Of a stretch of DNA of 64,000 nt, positions 63,704 through 64,000 are shown in pieces (the stretch's first letter is position 1; the number at the start of each line of letters is the position of its first letter). The notes below the pieces were generated by a model. The model was not told the DNA's origin, did not search any database, and saw only the letters and a list, made by a program, of their open reading frames with translations. Source of the DNA: Oscillatoriales cyanobacterium (GTDB lineage Bacteria > Cyanobacteriota > Cyanobacteriia > Cyanobacteriales > Microcoleaceae); assembly GCA_004292955.1 (NCBI GenBank), contig RDXX01000019.1, positions 62,001 through 126,000 of the forward strand, given 5' to 3'. The position numbers and the translations under genes were made by a program.

Positions 63704-64000
63704 TTAGACTGTGGCTGCGGTTTCGTCCGTGGCTGGCTCCTCTTGCTCAAATTCTGCCGTTTCCTCGTCGCCGTCGTAGCCGGATCCTTCCTCTTCGTCG
63801 TAGTCGTCGCCTGCTAGTTCTTCGAGCCTGCTTGCTTCTGCTGCCAGTTTGCTGTCTTCGGCGTCGCGATCGTACTTAGCAATATCTTTGATATCGATTT
63901 TCCAACCGGTCAGGCGGGCTGCGAGGCGGACGTTCTGACCTTCTTTACCAATGGCAAGACTCAGTTGGTCTTCCGCGACCAAAATGTGAGCGCGCCTCCC
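63704..64000 (-). CDS. nusA: Transcription termination/antitermination protein NusA (3' part)
   Basis: The C-terminal 98 codons of nusA run from the right window edge. The KH2 domain end is visible as [19 protein letters not shown] and [18 protein letters not shown]. An acidic tail follows ([20 protein letters not shown]), typical of cyanobacterial NusA, which lack the E. coli-type acidic repeats. NusA binds RNA polymerase and affects pausing. The rest of the gene lies beyond the window. ylxR and infB follow downstream. Confidence 0.95.
   Translation of the reverse strand, partial: GRRAHILVAEDQLSLAIGKEGQNVRLAARLTGWKIDIKDIAKYDRDAEDSKLAAEASRLEELAGDDYDEEEGSGYDGDEETAEFEQEEPATDETAATV

Overview
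The window is chromosomal DNA from a filamentous cyanobacterium. The palindrome GCGATCGC is very frequent. The genes include cyanobacterial markers: nblS/hik33, raf1, a PAM68-like gene, ycf37-like, a DUF1400 gene and a 6S RNA beside purK. The intergenic spaces are full of short tandem heptamer-type repeats (TTGACAG, AATTCCC, TTGGGCA, CTTCTTC). That texture suggests an Oscillatoria/Microcoleus/Phormidium-like genome; the genus is inference.

Layout. 1-7.5 kb: the 3' part of a giant AAA-ATPase/GAF/histidine kinase, a Uma2-family gene, a decayed gene, prfC and a DUF4870 membrane protein. 7.8-13.7 kb: a cyclic-nucleotide-binding protein next to a nucleotide-transporter-like membrane protein with a HEAT-repeat tail, infC, and an alpha/beta hydrolase. 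13.7-15 kb: a long non-coding stretch with a TnpB remnant. 15-25.4 kb: amiC, murI, a NYN-domain gene, tRNA-Asn, a deleted TnpB-type element with an RNA-like tail beside a DUF433/DUF5615 toxin-antitoxin pair, a divergent MarR/EamA pair with three operator-like palindromes, a glycosyltransferase, cbiET and a 2H-phosphoesterase-like gene. 25.5-29 kb: another TnpB remnant, holA, an Ala/Pro-rich membrane protein and an IS630 remnant. 29-36 kb: an overlapping response regulator/CheC-like/diguanylate cyclase operon, ycf37-like, rpmI-rplT, and a TetR/thioesterase/GST cluster. 36-46 kb: two head-to-head paralogues of unknown function, 6S RNA, purK, purD, nblS, an S1-domain protein and a dienelactone hydrolase. 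46-59 kb: a UvrD-like helicase, a DUF4349 lipoprotein, raf1, a response regulator, menG/ubiE, DUF445, PAM68-like, DUF1400, and an aminotransferase pseudogene. 59-64 kb: infB, ylxR and the 3' end of nusA, all on the minus strand in the classical order.

Most coding content is housekeeping (translation factors, purine synthesis, cell wall, cobalamin, photosystem and RuBisCO assembly) mixed with signalling. The unusual material lies between genes. Two dispersed, apparently structured repeat families are present in three copies each. A TnpB-type element has been deleted down to its end and a hairpin-rich tail. Other features are a recent 186-bp tandem duplication, palindromic 30-bp repeats, and in-frame microsatellites in purD and in a GGDEF domain. 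The transposase genes seen are all fragments, so the region looks like a graveyard of IS605/IS1341- and IS630-type elements rather than an active island.
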